A DNA stretch of 64,000 bases from Omphiscola glabra (GCA_964017045.1 OZ024809.1:27724618-27788617), one strand, 5' to 3'; positions 44,586-57,307 are shown, counted from the stretch's first letter. Made by a program: numbers and translations. The notes: generated by a model not told the origin, from the letters alone.

Positions 44586-44999
44586 AGGAAATATATATTG
44601 TCATATTCCTTCACATTTGAAAATAACACACACAATTGCACACGATGTCTTAAGATGTAAAACATGGACCATGGCGAGGGCCGTCCAGAAGTACATACTC
44701 CATATTCATGTATTCGTTATCCTCTTGTACTACTGCGCATGACATCAATTATCACATTTACTTCCTGTACATCTTAATTACCAAAAACAATGCATTGTCC
44801 GAAATAGATTACCATGTCTACATTTGACCTGTTACACATACATGCCTAGAGAATTATTATTTGTGATTCGTTAAAAGTAACAAAATTATAGATGAGTGCA
44901 AAGATTCTTCATCTCTGGAATGTGCATTGCAACCCCACCCCCCCCCTCCACCACAGCTCATTTCGCTCCTCTCCACCACAAGTCCCTCGCCCCTCTCCA

Positions 45000-45530
45000 G
45001 GTGTCATCTGCCAGTAAGACTACATGTGATCTGCCTGTAAGACACATGTCATCTCCCAGTCAGACAACGTGTTATGTGCCAGTAAGACTACATGTCATCT
45101 GCCAGTAATACTACGTGTCATCTGCCAGTAATACTACATGTCATCTCTCAGTAAGACTACGTGTTATGTGCCAGTAAGACTACATGTCTTCTGCCAGTAA
45201 GACACATGTCATCTTTCTGTAAGACTACATATCATTTCCCAGTAAGACTACATGTCTAGAGTTCGTTTCTCACCTGTCATCAAGACTACTTGGCATTTGT
45301 CAGTGAGACCACTGCCATCCGTCATTGAGACTACGTGTCATCTGCCTGTAAAACTGGATCCTCTGTCATTAAAGTTACGTGTCATCTGTCAGGGAGACTA
45401 CGGGCCACATGCCAGTTTAATCTAGACTACTTGCCGAATGCCAACAAGACCACGTGTCATCTGCCAATAACCTACATGTCATCTGCCAAAAACGTACATG
45501 TCATCTGACAAAAACCTACATGTCATCTTT
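45000..45530. repeat. degenerate 23-bp minisatellite
   Basis: Core CATCTGCCAGTAAGACTACA plus TGT, about 22 copies with many substitutions and length changes, more diverged to the right. Older than most arrays here. Confidence 0.88.
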
Positions 45531-45759
45531 GAAAGCCTGTAAAACAACCGACTTATAATTATGTCCGAATTAAGATGTTGGTAAAGGGGCTGGTGTAGTT
45601 ATTTTATTTCCTAATAATAAAGTTTTAAATAAGTTGAGGGCCTCTTTATTAAAATCAATCATTAAGCTAGAAAGTAAAAAAATAAATAAATACATATTTA
45701 TAATAATGATAATAATATAATAATAATTGACAGAATGATTCAGTTTTATGATTTGGAAC

Positions 45760-46012
45760 AAATGACATTGTGACACGAGCCCAAATGACATTGTGACTCG
45801 AGTCTAAATGACATTGTGACACGGGCCCAAATGACATTGTGACTCGAGCCTAAATGACACTGACACGGGCCCAAATGACATTGTGACTAGAACCCAAAAT
45901 GACACGGTGACTCGAGCCCAAATGACATTGTGACACGGGCCCAAATGACATTGTGACACGGGCCCAAATGACATAGTGACTCGAGCCTAAATGACATTGT
46001 GATTCGAGCCTT
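45760..46012. repeat. 23-bp minisatellite, about 11 copies
   Basis: The unit is ACATTGTGACACGGGCCCAA plus ATG, alternating with a GACTCGAGCCTAAATG form, giving an irregular 46-bp higher-order pattern. Confidence 0.94.
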
Positions 46013-46133
46013 AATGCCGGAATTCGACACTGTTCCCCGAAAGCCCATCTCATCATGGCAGCCCCCCTTGTGACAAGAACAGCAATTGTCATAAAACCAG
46101 ATATTAGTTATTGAATCCGATTAACTCTTACTA

Positions 46134-46222
46134 AAGCAAGCACACATTCCGACCACTTTAATCTGGGCCCCACACGGCACTGCAAACATACATTCCGACC
46201 ACTTTAATGTGGGCCCCACACG
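46134..46222. repeat. 46-bp tandem duplication
   Basis: Two copies of a segment with ACATTCCGACCACTTTAAT and GGGCCCCACACG, starting 46 bp apart. Confidence 0.9.
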
Positions 46223-46310
46223 ACAGGACCAGTCGTGGAATGAAAGATGGCGATATATATTCAGGTTTAACCTACTTTGTTATAAGAGAACACTACTTAA
46301 GACCCCGACT

Positions 46311-46468
46311 CCGAGTTCCACGTCACAAATATCAACAGGGAGCTCCATGACACAATGGATCAACAGGGAGTTCCACGTCACAAATATCAACAGGGAGCTC
46401 CATGACACAATGGATCAACAGGGAGCTCCACGTCACAAATACCAACAAGGAGTTCCATCTCACAATGT
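46311..46468. repeat. 56-bp repeat made of two related halves, 2.7 copies
   Basis: Each unit contains CACGTCACAAATATCAACAG and CATGACACAATGGATCAACA; both halves end in GGGAG plus CTCCA or TTCCA. The 28-bp halves probably share an ancestor. Confidence 0.92.
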
Positions 46469-46525
46469 ACATTTTGAACTTTGACTTTATCATGCAGATT
46501 CATGGATCGATAAAAACATGGGCGC

Positions 46526-46685
46526 TAAATGTCTGTCTCCGGTTGCCCGTGTTTTAGATGCGCCCAAAATGTCTGTCTCTGGTTGCTCGTGTTTTAGATG
46601 CGCCCCAGATGTATGTCTCTGGTTGCCCGTGTTTTAGATCCCCCCTCCAAATGTCTGTCTCTGGTTGCACGTGTTTTAGATGCCC
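46526..46685. repeat. about 40-bp repeat, 4 copies
   Basis: Units contain AAATGTCTGTCTCTGGTTGC and CGTGTTTTAGATGCGCCC. C-run length at the joint varies. Confidence 0.92.
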
Positions 46686-46891
46686 CCCCCCCCTTTCCTT
46701 TTCCAAATGCAACTAATATTTGAAATACAGCAACAAATTGGATCGGTGCACAATTTCTTGGGGACAATTCCAATCCACCGTTGTGGAGTCTGAGATGCGA
46801 GCTCTAACAGTTGTAGCTTCAAGTCAAATGTTTTTACATGTACCGCTTTTAGTAGTACGATTGAGCATTTCATGTAATCGCATAGCGGACC

Positions 46892-47022
46892 CGAGAAGTG
46901 CCTTCAATTTGTCCTTAAGCTGAGAAGTGTCCTCACTCTGTTCTGAAGCTGAGAAGTGTCCTTACTTTGTCCTGAAGCTGAGAAGTGTCCTTACTTTTGT
47001 CCTGAAGCTGAGAAGTGTCCTT
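46892..47022. repeat. 29-bp repeat, 4.5 copies
   Basis: Units contain GAGAAGTGTCCTTACTTTGT and CCTGAAGCT; the leftmost is diverged. Confidence 0.92.
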
Positions 47023-48433
47023 AATTAAGTGACGCCATGTTTTTATTATATTGACTCGTTTCTGACGCCACGAATGACTTATGTATTATGTTTTTTAAAA
47101 TTAATGTATCATCTCATGCGCCGATCGTGAAACATTGCGGTCCATAAAATGCGTTTATATCGATTACTTGCACAGTTCGGGGATACGCTCCCCTCCCTCC
47201 CTAATGTACACCTTTTGAAATGATTATATCAATATAAAAGTACCTTAATCAGACTCTTAGAGTTCACAACAGATGTCACTCGGCGTCAAAAACTCTTCCA
47301 GAAATCTCGCGGGAGAGTTGACCACCAAACTCTTTGACATTTCCAACTCGTCTCTGTTGTATCTGATGCCGAACAAATGACCGGCCCACAACACATTTTA
47401 AAACCTGGCCCGCAAAAGGCTGAGTTTGCTTGACATTATTTTATCATCCCTAACTCAGCTGTTATGAGTTCATGACAGGGCTCGATAATTATTTTAAAAC
47501 TGATATTACGCTCAGTATTTCTCATGTGCACTTGCATCACTTGTTGAAACTTATCAGGAGCCCCCCCCCCCCCCGGCCTCTTTTCAAATCCTTTACATTA
47601 ACTCCGCTTATGTTCGTCGCTGGCTGGCAAAAATCTTCGGACGCTAATTGACCTACTTACCCTCAACCAATCGAGCTGAAACTTGGCACATAGGCTCATT
47701 CTTTCAAAACAAATAGTGTGTGTGGGGGGTGGGGGGAGGAACATGAAAGAATATACAGCAGCAAAAAGAATATTAAAAAAAATGAACGAGCCGACCAAAA
47801 GCCTGCTGCAGCTAACAGTAACAAAGTTAAATACAAGAACCTAATTTATGATGTGTGAGCTTTTGTGAAAACTGTTAATTGCCACTTCCAATTATTTATT
47901 ACTAACTGTTATAAAAAAAAAAAAATTTTTTATTATGGGTGGTAATTGCGGGGGGAAAAAAAAAGGGGGGGGGGGGTTAATTTTTTTTTGGTTGCGCCAT
48001 TTTCCAGTTCTCATTTACTCCAGGCAATTAATACACAACAACTGGCGCCAAATTCTTCAGGTTTTTAATGATGAGCTGCTACATAGAACTGTATGTTTTA
48101 AAAAACAACAACAAAACATCAATCCATCAACACAGAGTTGCGTAATGAACGGGGTACAACAACAGAAGACAAAAATCTCCAACCTTTTGTCGTGACCATT
48201 AAGACCCACCATGCGCTTGAATGACGTCATCAACACATAATACTCTCTACACCTGTATTTCTGGAAATGCATTTTGTCTCGCACAAAGAGGCGCCATCGC
48301 CGCCATTATCCATTCTATTTTTAAAAATATTTTTATTTCTGTTGTAATTTAAAAATACAAATGTATTTGGCATGAACGAAGTCTTTTTCAACTTGTTCCA
48401 TGACATTTTCTGAAACCAACTTGTGGCGGGAAG
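47023..48433. other. spacer
   Basis: Contains C and G runs near 47562-47574 and 47966-47976 and A/T runs near 47911-47930. No gene recognised. Confidence 0.45.
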
Positions 48434-49545
48434 ACTTGACTGACAGAGAGACTTGACAGAAAACATTGACAGAGAGACTTGACTGACAGAGAGACTTGAC
48501 AGAAAACATTGACAGAGAGACTTGACTGACAGAGAGACTTGGCAGAAAACATTGACAGATAGAATTAAGAGAGAGACTTGACTGACAGAGAGACTTGACA
48601 GAAAACATTGACAGAGAGACTTGACTGACAGAGACTTGACATAAAATATTGACAGAGAGACTTGACTGACAGAGAGACTTGACAGAAAATATTGACAGAT
48701 AGACTTGACAGAGAGACTTGACTGACAGAGAGACTTGACAGAAAACATTGACAGAGAGACTTGACAGAAAACATTGACAGAAAACATTGACAGATAGACT
48801 TGACAGATAGACTTGACTGACAGAGAGACTTGACTGACAGAGAGACTTGACATAAAACATTGACAGAAAATAGTGACAGAGAGACTTCACAGAGAGATTT
48901 GACAGAGAGACTTGACAGAGAATCTTGACAGAAACATTGACAGAGAGACTTGACAGAGAAACTTGACAGAAAACATTGACGGAGAGACTTGACAGAGAAA
49001 CTTGACATAAAACATTGACAGAGAGACTTGACAGAGAGATTTGACTGAGATACTTGACAGAGAAACTTGACAGAAAACATTGACAGAGAGACTTGACAGA
49101 GAGACTTGACTTACAGAGAAACTTGACAGAAAACATTGACAGAGAGACTTGACAGAGAAACTTGACAGAAAACATTGACAGAGAGACTTGACAGAGAGAC
49201 TTGACAGAAAACATTGACAGAGAGACTTGACAGAAACTTGACAGAAAACATTGACAGAGAAACTTGACAGTAAACATTGACATAGAGACTTGACAGAGAT
49301 ACTGACAGAGAGACTTGACAGAAAACATTGACCGAGAGACTTGACAGAGAGATTTGACGGAAAACATTGACAGAGAGACTTGACAGAGAGACTTGACAGA
49401 TAGACTTGACAGAAAGACTTGACGGAAAGACTTGACAGAGAGACTTGACAGAGAAACTTGTCATAGATACTAGACAGGTAGACTAAGCTGATAGACAGAG
49501 ATACTTGACAGAGACACTTGACACAGACTTGACAGAGAGACTTGA
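48434..49545. repeat. purine-rich array of 12-14-bp units
   Basis: Two related monomers alternate: GAGAGACTTGACA and GAAAACATTGACA, with GACTTGACTGACA variants, giving irregular 26- and 39-bp blocks. More than 80 monomers. Serine/valine-rich minus-strand frames over 340 codons are artefacts. Confidence 0.95.
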
Positions 49546-49802
49546 TTGCTAATTATAAGAGTGCTGGACTGCGATAAAGTTTTCAAGTATTTTATACGCG
49601 TGCCAATGGCCGAACCTGATAAAGGAAACTTGACCAGCATAAAAGCTCCTTGGTAATATTTCATTTGTAGTGTCTCTGTGTCTTATAAGAGTTCCGAGTT
49701 TCGAATTTTCAATTTTAAAATAGATTTTGACATGGACACCATCGTGGAAGACAATAAACCAACTTCCTTATGACATAAGAGTCTCCGTGGACCTCCTCCG
49801 AG

Positions 49803-49945
49803 TCAGCCTGCTCTTATGTCAGCCTGCTCTGGTGACACCCTGCTCTTATGTCAGCCTGCTCTGGTGACACCCTGCCCTTATGTCAGCCTGCTCTGGTAAC
49901 ACCTAGCTGTTATGTGAGCCTGCCCTGCTCTTATGGCCGTCTGCT
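49803..49945. repeat. 32-bp repeat, about 4 copies
   Basis: Units contain TCAGCCTGCTCTGGTGACAC and CCTGCTCTTATG; the right edge is diverged. Confidence 0.9.
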
Positions 49946-50013
49946 CTGGTCCAATGACCATTCCCCTTATCCAATTGACTTGTAATTTGGTACGCTGCTT
50001 ATTCTCATAGCCC

Positions 50014-50205
50014 TAATGAGCCTTTATGAAATAATGCGACTTTATGAAATTATGTGACTTTATGAAATAATGTGACTTTATGAAATTATGTGACTTTATG
50101 AAATAATATGACTTTATGAAATTATGTGACTTTATGAAATAATGTGACTTTATGAAATTATGTGACTTATGAAATAATGACTATGAAATTATGTGACTTT
50201 ATGAA
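50014..50205. repeat. 18-bp repeat with 36-bp alternation
   Basis: The unit is TGACTTTATGAAATAATG, strictly alternating with an AAATTATG form over most of the array. About 10 units. Confidence 0.94.
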
Positions 50206-50660
50206 GAGCTAAAAGCTGTTACCAGTTACAAGCCTATGTATTCCCGTTTACTTGTTTCTGTATGACGTTGCCCAATTGATGAATAGATTTCTTGTTATTG
50301 TAAAAATATCTCTTCTGCAACCTTCTTTTTCACGACGCTCTATGTGGTCCTTAAGTACTCGCAGGTTTAGAATCGCCGGTGACGCCTTCAAAATTTAATT
50401 CTAGGACTTGTTCAAGAAATGAAGTCATCCCAACCGAGCAATCTGGAAATGTAACGAGTGCTCATTTGTTGCAATTGGGGGGGGGGGGGGGGGGGGGAGA
50501 GAAAATCGTTAAGGTGGCTTCTACACGGATCTCAGATGTAAGGTGTCTGGCTATGGATAGGTGGTTATTAATATCTCGACAGCGGTGGTTCTAATGTTGT
50601 CGATGATCGCATGCCCCCCCCCCCTTACCCATTCAAGCGATGACATTTGGCTACGGTGAG
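50206..50660. other. spacer with G21 run
   Basis: A 21-G run lies at 50477-50497. No gene recognised. Confidence 0.5.
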
Positions 50661-50916
50661 TCTCTGAAATGTGAGGATCGGTCTGAGAAATCCTTGTGTG
50701 AAGATGTCTCTGTGAGGATCGGTCAGAGAAATCCTTGTGTGAAGATGTCTCTGTGAGGATCGGTCAGAGAAATCCTTGTGTGAAGATGTCTCTGTGAGGA
50801 TCGGTCAGAGAAATCCTTGTGTGAAGATGTCTCTTTGAGGATCGGTCAGAGAAATCCTTGTGTGAAGATGTCTCTGAAATGTGAGGATCGGTCTGAGAAA
50901 TCCTTGTGTGAAGATG
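50661..50916. repeat. 41-bp minisatellite, about 6 copies
   Basis: Units contain TGTGAGGATCGGTCAGAGAA and ATCCTTGTGTGAAGATGTCTC. The first and last units share a CTGAAATG insertion and GTCTGAG, consistent with older edge copies around a younger centre. Confidence 0.95.
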
Positions 50917-52677
50917 CATATTTAGATAAGGTGGTGTGACATGTTTGCACGGTGTTTAAAAAGAGTTTTTTTTTTTCGGGGGTGGGGGGGGGGGCATCTT
51001 TCTGGGAACCGCTGCTCAAATATTTTCAGTATTTAGCATCGATGCGAATTAATGACGGCTGTTAAATGAACCGAGCTAGTGGCGCTGTTTGGGGGGGGGG
51101 TGTTTTTGTGTTTGTGGGGGGTGGGGAGAAATCACTAGTATTTCAACATCATCTTCACACCCCACTTTTCACTTTCCATGTTAAGCCGTATTGATTTATA
51201 TTGAACAGATTTACTTTTGATATGAGAAAGAAGAAAAAAAAATCAGAAGAAAAAGAATCTATGACCTGGAGAGCTGATCATGATGGACGTTGGTTCCGCA
51301 TGGCTTAGCCTCGAATAAAAAATATTTGACGCTGGCCGTAATTTCGGTCTTGGCTAACGGCTATTTTGTGGAGAGACTGTTCAAACATGCAGGTTATGTG
51401 GTCACTTGGGAAACCAAAATAGTTGTATGTTGAGTCTCCACTGACAGTTGTGTGATCAGCTCAACGTGAAAGAATTGACCGCTTTTCTCGTTACACGGTG
51501 GCTGGGGGCTGTTTGGGTCAGTTGAAAATTGGCCGCTTTTCTTGTTAAAGAGTGACTATTTTTCAAATTGACCCTTGAAGTTCACACTGACGACCTTGTC
51601 AAGTGATCAGGTTAAAGAAATCTTCATCTTCACTAACACAGAAAGCTGGTAACTTTTTAAAAAAAAAAATAAAAAAATATAAACCCCTTTTTTTTCTGTA
51701 TTTTCTTGTTTCATTTTTAACGTATTGCAAAGTTACAGCAGCCAATAAGATGATTACACCCCTTACCCCCCACCCACCCCCGTCACTCGCCCGTATCCCA
51801 TTTACCCAGAGCCGTCCCATGACTTTTGGAGTCCCCCTGAGTAGCCATTACTAGTGTCACCCGGGTGGGTCACGCTTTTTCCCGGCTACCTTTCACGAAA
51901 AAACTCTGCAGACGCCGAAAATGCCGCCCACAGAATAAGTAAAAGTTGACGCCCCGGGCCTCCACACCCCCTTCCTACGCCAATGCCCCCTTGCCACTTC
52001 TATGAAATTTAAAATGCCTTCCATTATTGTTTTTTCACATTACAACTTTGGGCCTCTAAATATCCAATTCCCACCCCCACTCCCCCCACTTACTGTTTGC
52101 AGTCGTAGGAGTTGCAGAGCCCTCACGATGGCTCCGCCTCACCTCACCTATATATAGTTCATAGCCAACTCGGCCTGAAATGTAAAAAGGTATAAATAGA
52201 TTAAAATACAAAACCAATTTCTGAAGACGTTTTTTTTTTTTTTTAAAAAGTAGTCCAAATGTGTTGCCCTCTATTAAAGTTCCCGGCTTTTCGCCCATTG
52301 TGAGTAGTTCTGTAATTGTGCGCCACACACAGTCGAGCCGTGCCGCCGTGAAAAGGTTTCAGCGACTTAAACACGGGGTGACCATAATATCGTCTCCGGC
52401 TGGGAATGTCGCCACACGTGTGGTGGGAATTATCGTCTCTTCGATTGTATCGGTGGGGGGACAGCTGCCTGTCAGGATCAGTTCCTCTTTGTTGGGCGCT
52501 GCTGCGGCTATATTAATAAGGGTCTTGATCCAAGTGTTTAAATGGGTTTACAGGAGGAAATAGCGAGGAGTATGTCTTGTTGCGCTGCTGTCCGGGCTAA
52601 GTCATGGAGGTCAGTGTTCCCCTGTGAGGGTTACGAGGCGTATCGTTTACTTGAAGAAGTAAAGAAGATTTAACAAA
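50917..52677. other. long spacer, no gene recognised
   Basis: Contains G runs near 50985-50995 and 51091-51100 and A/T runs near 51658-51690 and 52230-52245. A 100-codon plus-strand frame at 52261-52563 lies in non-repetitive sequence but has no recognisable domain; I do not call it. Confidence 0.45.
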
Positions 52678-52768
52678 ATTCTTCAGCACAATTCTTCAAC
52701 ACAATTCTTCAACACAATTCTTCAACACAATTCTTCAACAAAATTCTTCAACACAATTCTTCAACACA
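52678..52768. repeat. 13-bp repeat, 7 copies
   Basis: The unit is AATTCTTCAACAC with one AACAAA variant. Confidence 0.95.
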
Positions 52769-53756
52769 ATTCTTCAAAGCACTATTCATAAAATTGGTTG
52801 TTGGATTTTTTTTGTTGGAATATTTAAATGACCATGTCTACACATGACTGACAGCCCAAGTGAAGCGAGTAATTGCGCGATTACGCCCCTGACAAAATAC
52901 GAGTGTTGGCGAGATGAGATGCTTATCTGAAATATTTTAGAACCCTTGATTCTGTACCATTAACTGTGAAGTTTTTTTTTTTTTTTTTTATAGTTTAAAA
53001 TTCAAACATGGACTGATCCCTTCTAACACGAGAACCGTTGATTATTTGAAAAGACGGGACAAGACTCGTGTTAATGCAGGGACCAGCTGTTGATGTTTTC
53101 TCTCTTCGGCAACTCCCCCCCCCCACCCCCAGCCCCGGGGGCAAACCGGGGGCCAGGTAAGGCCGAGGTGAGCAACAATCGATTCGCGCATTCCTTAAAT
53201 AGTCGCCCCTTGTTGAGTTGGTGTGAGTACAGCGCGACTGACATGCCGTTGTAACGAGGTCGGTTTTTTGTTTTGTTTTTTGTTAGGTGACTCACATTAT
53301 CAGGGGATCTCAAATCATGGAGGGTACAGAAGCCCCCCCCCCCAAAAAAAAGTCATTACACCAACGTGGTTGAGTTAAGCCCGGCGTGGTGACCGGGTGT
53401 TGGCATGACTTGGGCGAACGGTTCTCAAACAACCGTGACGTCTGTATGGCTTTGGGGGAGGGGGGGCTGTCGGTAAAACTACATGGCGGCAAAGGTTCTC
53501 AATCCGAGAATCGTTTTAATTTCCCACGCTTATGATTATGTCAGCTAGGCTTTTGATTCTTTCTTAAAATAGTTTTTTTTTGGGGATCGAATTTGATTGG
53601 CGGCCCCCGAAGTATCGGAAGAAACCAATTTTATGGAAGGAACTAATTTATTGTGGGAGTAAGAGATGTGAGATTGGGCCTTTTTATACTTAATTGTACG
53701 TGAGCTATTTTAAGAACACGTGCAGTTACATTTGAGTTTTCTCTTCGTCCTGAAAC
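52769..53756. other. spacer
   Basis: Contains a T run at about 52973-52989 and C runs near 53117-53124 and 53333-53343. GGTTCTCAA motifs at about 53420 and 53494 resemble hAT ends but face the same way. No gene recognised. Confidence 0.45.
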
Positions 53757-55775
53757 TTTGCAAAGGTTATTAGCTATAATGGTGAGGTTATTAGCTATAA
53801 TGGTGAGGTTATTAGCTATAATGGTGAAGTTATTAGCTATAATGGTGAGGTTATTAGCTATAATGGTGAGGTTATTAGATATAATGGTGAGGTTATTAGC
53901 TATAGTGGTGAGGTTATTAGCTATAGTGGTGAGGTTATTAGCTATAATGGTGAGGTTATTAGCTATAATGGTGAGGTTATTAGCTATAATGGTGAGGTTA
54001 TTAGCTATAATGGTGAGGTTATTAGCTATAATGGTGAGGTTATTAGATATAATGGTGAGGTTATTAGCTATAGTGGTGAGGTTATTAGCTATAGTGGTGA
54101 GGTTATTAGCTATAATGGTGAGGTTATTAGCTATAATGGTGAGGTTATTAGCTATAGTGGTGAGGTAATTAGCTATAATGGTGAGGTTATTAGCTATAGT
54201 GGTGAGGTTATTAGCTATAATGGTGAGGTTATTAGCTATAGTGGTGAGGTTATTAGCTATAATGGTGAGGTTATTAGCTATAATGGTGAGGTTATTAGCT
54301 ATAATGGTGAGGTTATTAGCTATAATGGTGAGGTTATTAGCTATAATGGTGAGGTTATTAGCTATAATGGTGAGGTTATTAGCTATAATGGTGAGGTTAT
54401 TAGCTATAATGGTGAGGTTATTAGCTATAATGGTGAGGTTATTAGCTATAATGGTGAGGTTATTAGCTATAGTGGTGAGGTTATTAGCTATAATGGTGAG
54501 GTTATTAGCTATGCTGGTGAGGTTATTAGCTATAGTGGTGATGTTATTAAATATAGTGTTGAGGTTATAAGCTATAGTGGTGAGGTTATTAGCTATAATG
54601 GTGAGGTTATTAGCTATAATGGTGAAGTTATTAGCTATAATGGTGAGGTTATTAGCTATAATGGTGAGGTTATTAGCTATAATGGTGAGGTTATTAGCTA
54701 TAATGGTGAGGTTATTAGCTATAATGGTGAGGTTATTAGCTATAATGGTGAGGTTATTAGCTATAATGGTCAGGTTATTAGCTATAGTGGTGAGGTTATT
54801 AGCTATAATGGTGAGGTTATTAGCTATAATGGTGAGGTTATTAGCTATAATGGTGAGGTTATTAGCTATTGTGGTGAGGTTATTAGCTATAGTGGTGAGG
54901 TTATTAGCTATAGTGGTGAGGTTATTAGCTATAGTGGTGAGGTTATTAGCTATAATGGTGAGGTTATTAGCTATAGTGGTGAGGTTATTAGCTATAGTGG
55001 TGAGGTTATTAGCTATAATGGTGAGGTTATTAGCTATAATGGTGAGGTTATTAGCTATAATGGTGAGGTTATTAGCTATAATGGTGAGGCTATTAGCTAT
55101 AATGGTCAGGTTATTAGCTATAATGGTGAGGTTATTAGCTATAATGGTGAGGTTATTAGCTATAATGGTGAGGTTATTAGCTATAATGGTGAGGTTATTA
55201 GCTATAATGGTGAGGTTATTAGCTATAATGGTGAGGTTATTAGCCATAGTGGTGAGGTTATTAGCTATAATGGTGAGGTTATTAGCTAAAATGGTGAGGT
55301 TATTAGCTATAATGGTGAGGTTATTAGCTATAATGGTGAGGTTATTAGCTATAATGGTGAGGTTATTAGCTATAATGGTGAGGTTATTAGCTATAATGGT
55401 GAGGTTATAAGCTATAATGGTGATGTTATTAGCTATAATTGTGAGGTTATTAGCTATAATGGCGAGGTTATTAGCTATAATGGCGAGGTTATTAGCTACA
55501 GTGGTGAGGTTATTAGCTACAGTGGTGAGGTTATTAGCTACAGTGGTGAGGTTATTAGATACAGTGGTGATTTTATTAGATACCGTGGTGATATTAGCTA
55601 TGGTGGTGAGGCATTTAGCTATAGTGGTCAGGGCTTCAGCTATAGTGGTCAAGGCTTTAGCTATAGTGGCCAGGGCTTTAGCTATAGTGGCCAGGGCTGT
55701 AGCTATAGTGGCCAGGGCTTTAGCTTTAGTGGCCAGGGCTTTAGCTATAGTGGCCAGGGCTGTAGCTATAGAAGG
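53757..55775. repeat. 21-bp minisatellite, about 95 copies
   Basis: The unit is GGTTATTAGCTATAATGGTG plus A; the commonest variant has ATAGTGG. From about 55600 it changes to a GGGCTTTAGCTATAGTGGCC form (eight units). Length is almost always exactly 21, so frames on both strands stay open: RLLAIMV repeats on plus, NNLTIIA on minus. The minus frame is 669 codons including short unique ends. The open frame is explained by a stop-free unit that is a multiple of three; I do not call a gene. Confidence 0.96.
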
Positions 55776-55875
55776 TATAAAATTAGCCCTATGGGGATAT
55801 TACTACCTATTGTGGAGAGTAAAATTTCAAAGTCGGAGTCAATGGCTAGAAACTTCAGCTCTTCGTTCCCTCCTC

Positions 55876-56097
55876 TCTCCCCACACACACACTCCATACA
55901 TACCACTCCCCACACACACACTCCATACATACCACTCCACACACACACGCCACTCTCTCCCCCTCACACACTCCATACATACACCTCCGAACACCACTCC
56001 ACACTCTCTCCCCCACACACGCTCCATACATGCACCTCCGCACACCATCCACACACTCTCTCCCCCACACACGCTCCATACATACCCCCCCCCCCGC
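55876..56097. repeat. CA-rich degenerate repeat
   Basis: Built on CACACACACACTCCATACAT and CCCCACACACGCTCCATAC, about eight copies of roughly 20-50 bp with variable joints (CTCTCTCCCCC, CCTCCGCACACC). Confidence 0.88.
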
Positions 56098-56208
56098 ACA
56101 CTTCGTTGACCAAGTGAAGACACTGATTCAAAACGTCGTTCGCTTCTGAGCCGCGCCATTAAGGTTATTAACAGTTGAGATGGTCGACCCAAGACAGTGG
56201 CGCTGCCA

Positions 56209-56535
56209 CCGAGGACGGCTGTCCACCATCATAGCGAGGACGGCTGTCCACTATCATGGCGAGGACGGCTGTCCACCATCATGGCGAGGACGGCTGTCCA
56301 CCATCATGGCGAGGACGGCTGTCCACCATCATAGCGAGGACGGCTGTCCACCATCATAGCGAGGACGGCTGTCCACCATCATAGCGAGGACGGCTGTCCA
56401 CCATCATGGCGTGGACGGCTGTCCACCATCATAGCGAGGACGGCTGTCCACCATCATAGCGAGGACGGCTGTCCACCATCATAGCGAGGACGGCTGTCTA
56501 CCATCATGGCGAGGACGGCTGTCCACCATCATGGC
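56209..56535. repeat. 25-bp minisatellite, 13 copies
   Basis: The unit is GAGGACGGCTGTCCACCATC plus ATAGC, with ATGGC and GTGGAC variants. It contains the palindrome-like GGACGGCTGTCC. Confidence 0.96.
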
Positions 56536-56604
56536 GTGGACAAAGCGGTTTTAGGTTTGGATTACTATGGGGAAAGTTTGTTTCGAAATGTCGACAAGAT
56601 GAAT

Positions 56605-57055
56605 GGGGGGTGTCCTATGAAAGCGGTGTGTCCTATGAAGGGGGTGTGTCCAATGAATGGGACTTGTATTCTATGAATATGGTGTTTCATTGAATGTGGT
56701 GTTTGCCATGAATAGGATGTGTCCTGTGAATGAGATGTGTCATGAATGGAGTGTGTCATATGAATGAAGTGAGTCCTTTGAATAGGGTGTGTCCTTTGAA
56801 TGGGGTGACTCCTATGAAGGGGGATATCCTAAGAATTGGTTGTGTCCTTTACTGGGGTGTGTCCTATGAATGGCGGATATCCTAAGAATTGGTTGTGTCC
56901 TTTAATGGGATGTGTCCTATGAATGGGGGATATCCTAAGAATTGGTGGTGTCCCTTTAAATGTGGGTGTGTTCTATGAATGGCGGATATCCTAAGAATTG
57001 GTTGTGTCCTTTAATGGGGTGTGTCCTATGAATGGGGAATATCCTAAGAATTGGG
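56605..57055. repeat. degenerate GTGTGTCCTATGAATG repeat
   Basis: On the left, 17-22-bp units of the form GGGTGTGTCCTATGAATG. On the right (56815-57050), larger blocks of about 60 bp join GGGGATATCCTAAGAATTGG with GTGTCCTTTAATGGGG, four copies. Confidence 0.9.
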
Positions 57056-57180
57056 AGGATTATTTGATACAGAGCGTGTCCTTGCGTGTTGAAAGTGGCC
57101 CGGGGGGGGGGGGGGTAACTCTATGTCCACCTAACTTAATCAATTTACTAAATTTATTTAAAAGAATGGAAAACCCCGTT

Positions 57181-57249
57181 TTGAGTAAAATCTAGAGTAA
57201 AATCTAGTGTAAAATCTAGAGTGAAATCTAGAGTGACATCTAGAGTGAA
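57181..57249. repeat. 12-bp repeat, 5.7 copies
   Basis: The unit is GAGTAAAATCTA, drifting to GAGTGAAATCTA. Confidence 0.92.
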
Positions 57250-57307
57250 AGCGTTATATAACGAACTACTTCCAATCAAGGACAAGCGTGATTCTCTTCT
57301 TCTTTAA

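Larger units (their letters stand above)
42338..44850. mobile_element. 'element X' copy 2, with two nested LINEs
   Basis: Matches 8721-9612 in three ordered blocks. The first, CCATCATTATTTGGGTTGAT (42346-42365), contains an inverted pair CACCATCA...TGATGGTG. The second is near 44185-44250 (TAATATTTAT, ACTTGAC, GAGTCTCC). The third is near 44710-44835 (GTACATCTTAATTACC, TTTGACCTGTTAC). LINE-B and LINE-C separate the blocks. The two loci share an old repeat that took different insertions. Family unknown. Confidence 0.55.

Noticed and set aside
48333..49367. 344-codon minus-strand Ser/Val/Cys-rich frame
   Set aside because: Product of the 12-14-bp purine-rich array.
52261..52563. 100-codon plus-strand frame in non-repetitive sequence
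   Set aside because: No recognisable domain, no splice sites checked out, and its length is compatible with chance.
53416..53505. Pair of GGTTCTCAA motifs as hAT ends
   Set aside because: They point the same way rather than facing each other, and no 8-bp duplication is seen.
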